A stretch of DNA of 6,174 nt, taken from NCBI GenBank assembly GCA_900547915.1, contig URIN01000098.1:1-6174 (forward strand), written 5' to 3'. This stretch comes from an uncultured Clostridium sp. Lineage in GTDB: Bacteria; Bacillota; Clostridia; Oscillospirales; Acutalibacteraceae. The notes beneath the pieces are model-generated. The model ran no database searches. It was not told the origin of the DNA and saw nothing but the letters and a program-made list of their open reading frames with translations. Both the position numbers and the translations under genes were made by a program. Shown piece by piece: positions 6,061 to 6,174 of the stretch (position 1 is its first letter; the number at the start of each line of letters is the position of its first letter).

Positions 6061-6075
6061 ATCTGTTCACCACCT
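6058..6075 (-). promoter_or_regulatory. TTG start codon with AGGTGG ribosome binding site
   Basis: AGGTGG (6075-6070) lies nine bases upstream of TTG (6060-6058). A GTG inside the same stretch is out of frame, and an in-frame TGA closes the frame upstream, so TTG is the only start that preserves the conserved N-terminus. A weak start would keep this regulator at a lower level than Hom, which has a near-perfect site. Confidence 0.7.
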
Positions 6076-6084
6076 GCGTACAAC

Positions 6085-6103
6085 TGTATTACTGTGAAAT
6101 ACA
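6085..6103. promoter_or_regulatory. Inverted repeat upstream of the ACT-hom-lysC operon (candidate operator)
   Basis: TGTATTACTGTGAAATACA is a 19-base palindrome: 8-base arms around a 3-base centre, with one mismatched pair. It sits 25-43 bases before the TTG start, where an operator or promoter overlap would be expected. I cannot define convincing -35 and -10 boxes around it. The match to any known regulator is unknown, and a palindrome of this size in AT-rich DNA could be chance. Confidence 0.25.
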
Positions 6104-6121
6104 CTTGGAATATAATATCAC

Positions 6122-6174
6122 CTGTCTCTTATACACATCTCCGCGCCCACGAGACGGACTCCTATCTCGTATGC
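6122..6174 (-). other. Illumina Nextera i7-side adapter (artificial sequence)
   Basis: This is not genomic DNA. Bases 6122-6140 (CTGTCTCTTATACACATCT) are the Tn5 mosaic end in reverse. Bases 6141-6155 are the read-2 primer segment with one change (C for A at 6144), 6156-6163 (GGACTCCT) match what I recall as index N705, and 6164-6174 are the start of the P7 primer. The biological insert ends at 6121. Confidence 0.98.

Noticed and set aside
6061..6121. Sigma-70 promoter directly before the ACT gene
   Set aside because: The best pair I could build on the minus strand (TTCCAA with TACAGT, 16-base spacing) matches only 3 and 4 of 6 consensus bases. The insert ends too close to judge, so I did not annotate a promoter.
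27..6140. Perfect 19-base inverted repeats at 27-45 and 6122-6140 that look like the ends of a Tn5-type transposon
   Set aside because: They are flanked by sequencing primer, index and P5/P7 sequence, and no transposase lies between them. They are the mosaic ends of the library transposome, not a natural element.

Overview
The window is one tagmented DNA fragment, not a natural replicon end. Bases 1-45 and 6122-6174 are Illumina Nextera adapter and index sequence, so the biological insert is about 46-6121. The insert looks like the chromosome of an anaerobic, moderately AT-rich Firmicute, most likely a gut-type clostridium (Oscillospiraceae/Ruminococcaceae-like). The reasons are the PheB/UPF0735-type ACT protein, a Bacillus/Clostridium-style lysC and hom, strong AGGAGG-like ribosome binding sites, and an oxygen-sensitive 2-hydroxyacyl-CoA dehydratase system typical of amino-acid-fermenting clostridia. 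The rank below class is inference.

All five genes lie on the minus strand, so transcription runs from high to low coordinates. The first unit (6060 to 3165) holds a TTG-started ACT-domain protein, homoserine dehydrogenase (hom) and aspartate kinase (lysC). The gaps are 15 and 19 bases, and a strong hairpin terminator follows at 3115-3138. This unit covers two shared steps of the aspartate pathway, toward threonine, methionine and lysine. LysC carries a well-placed internal Shine-Dalgarno and ATG at codon 246, which would make a separate regulatory beta subunit as in Bacillus subtilis aspartokinase II. Hom ends in a shrunken ACT-like domain without the usual effector loop, while the small upstream ACT protein keeps that loop.

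The second unit (3058 to 135) holds two genes overlapping by four bases, followed by a hairpin terminator at 78-110. The first encodes a 2-hydroxyacyl-CoA dehydratase subunit of 424 residues. The second encodes a fusion of a compact second dehydratase subunit (about residues 1-280) with a complete BcrAD/BadFG-type ATPase activator (about 293-545). Together they would supply a whole radical dehydratase and its ATP-driven electron donor from two polypeptides. The substrate cannot be read from this window.

The least ordinary points are the subunit-activator fusion, an A AAA AAG heptamer plus a possible internal GTG start at its domain junction, the lysC internal start, and the division of ACT function between Hom and the small ACT protein. 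I see no mobile element, CRISPR array, RNA gene or riboswitch, and no gene-free stretch over 300 bases.
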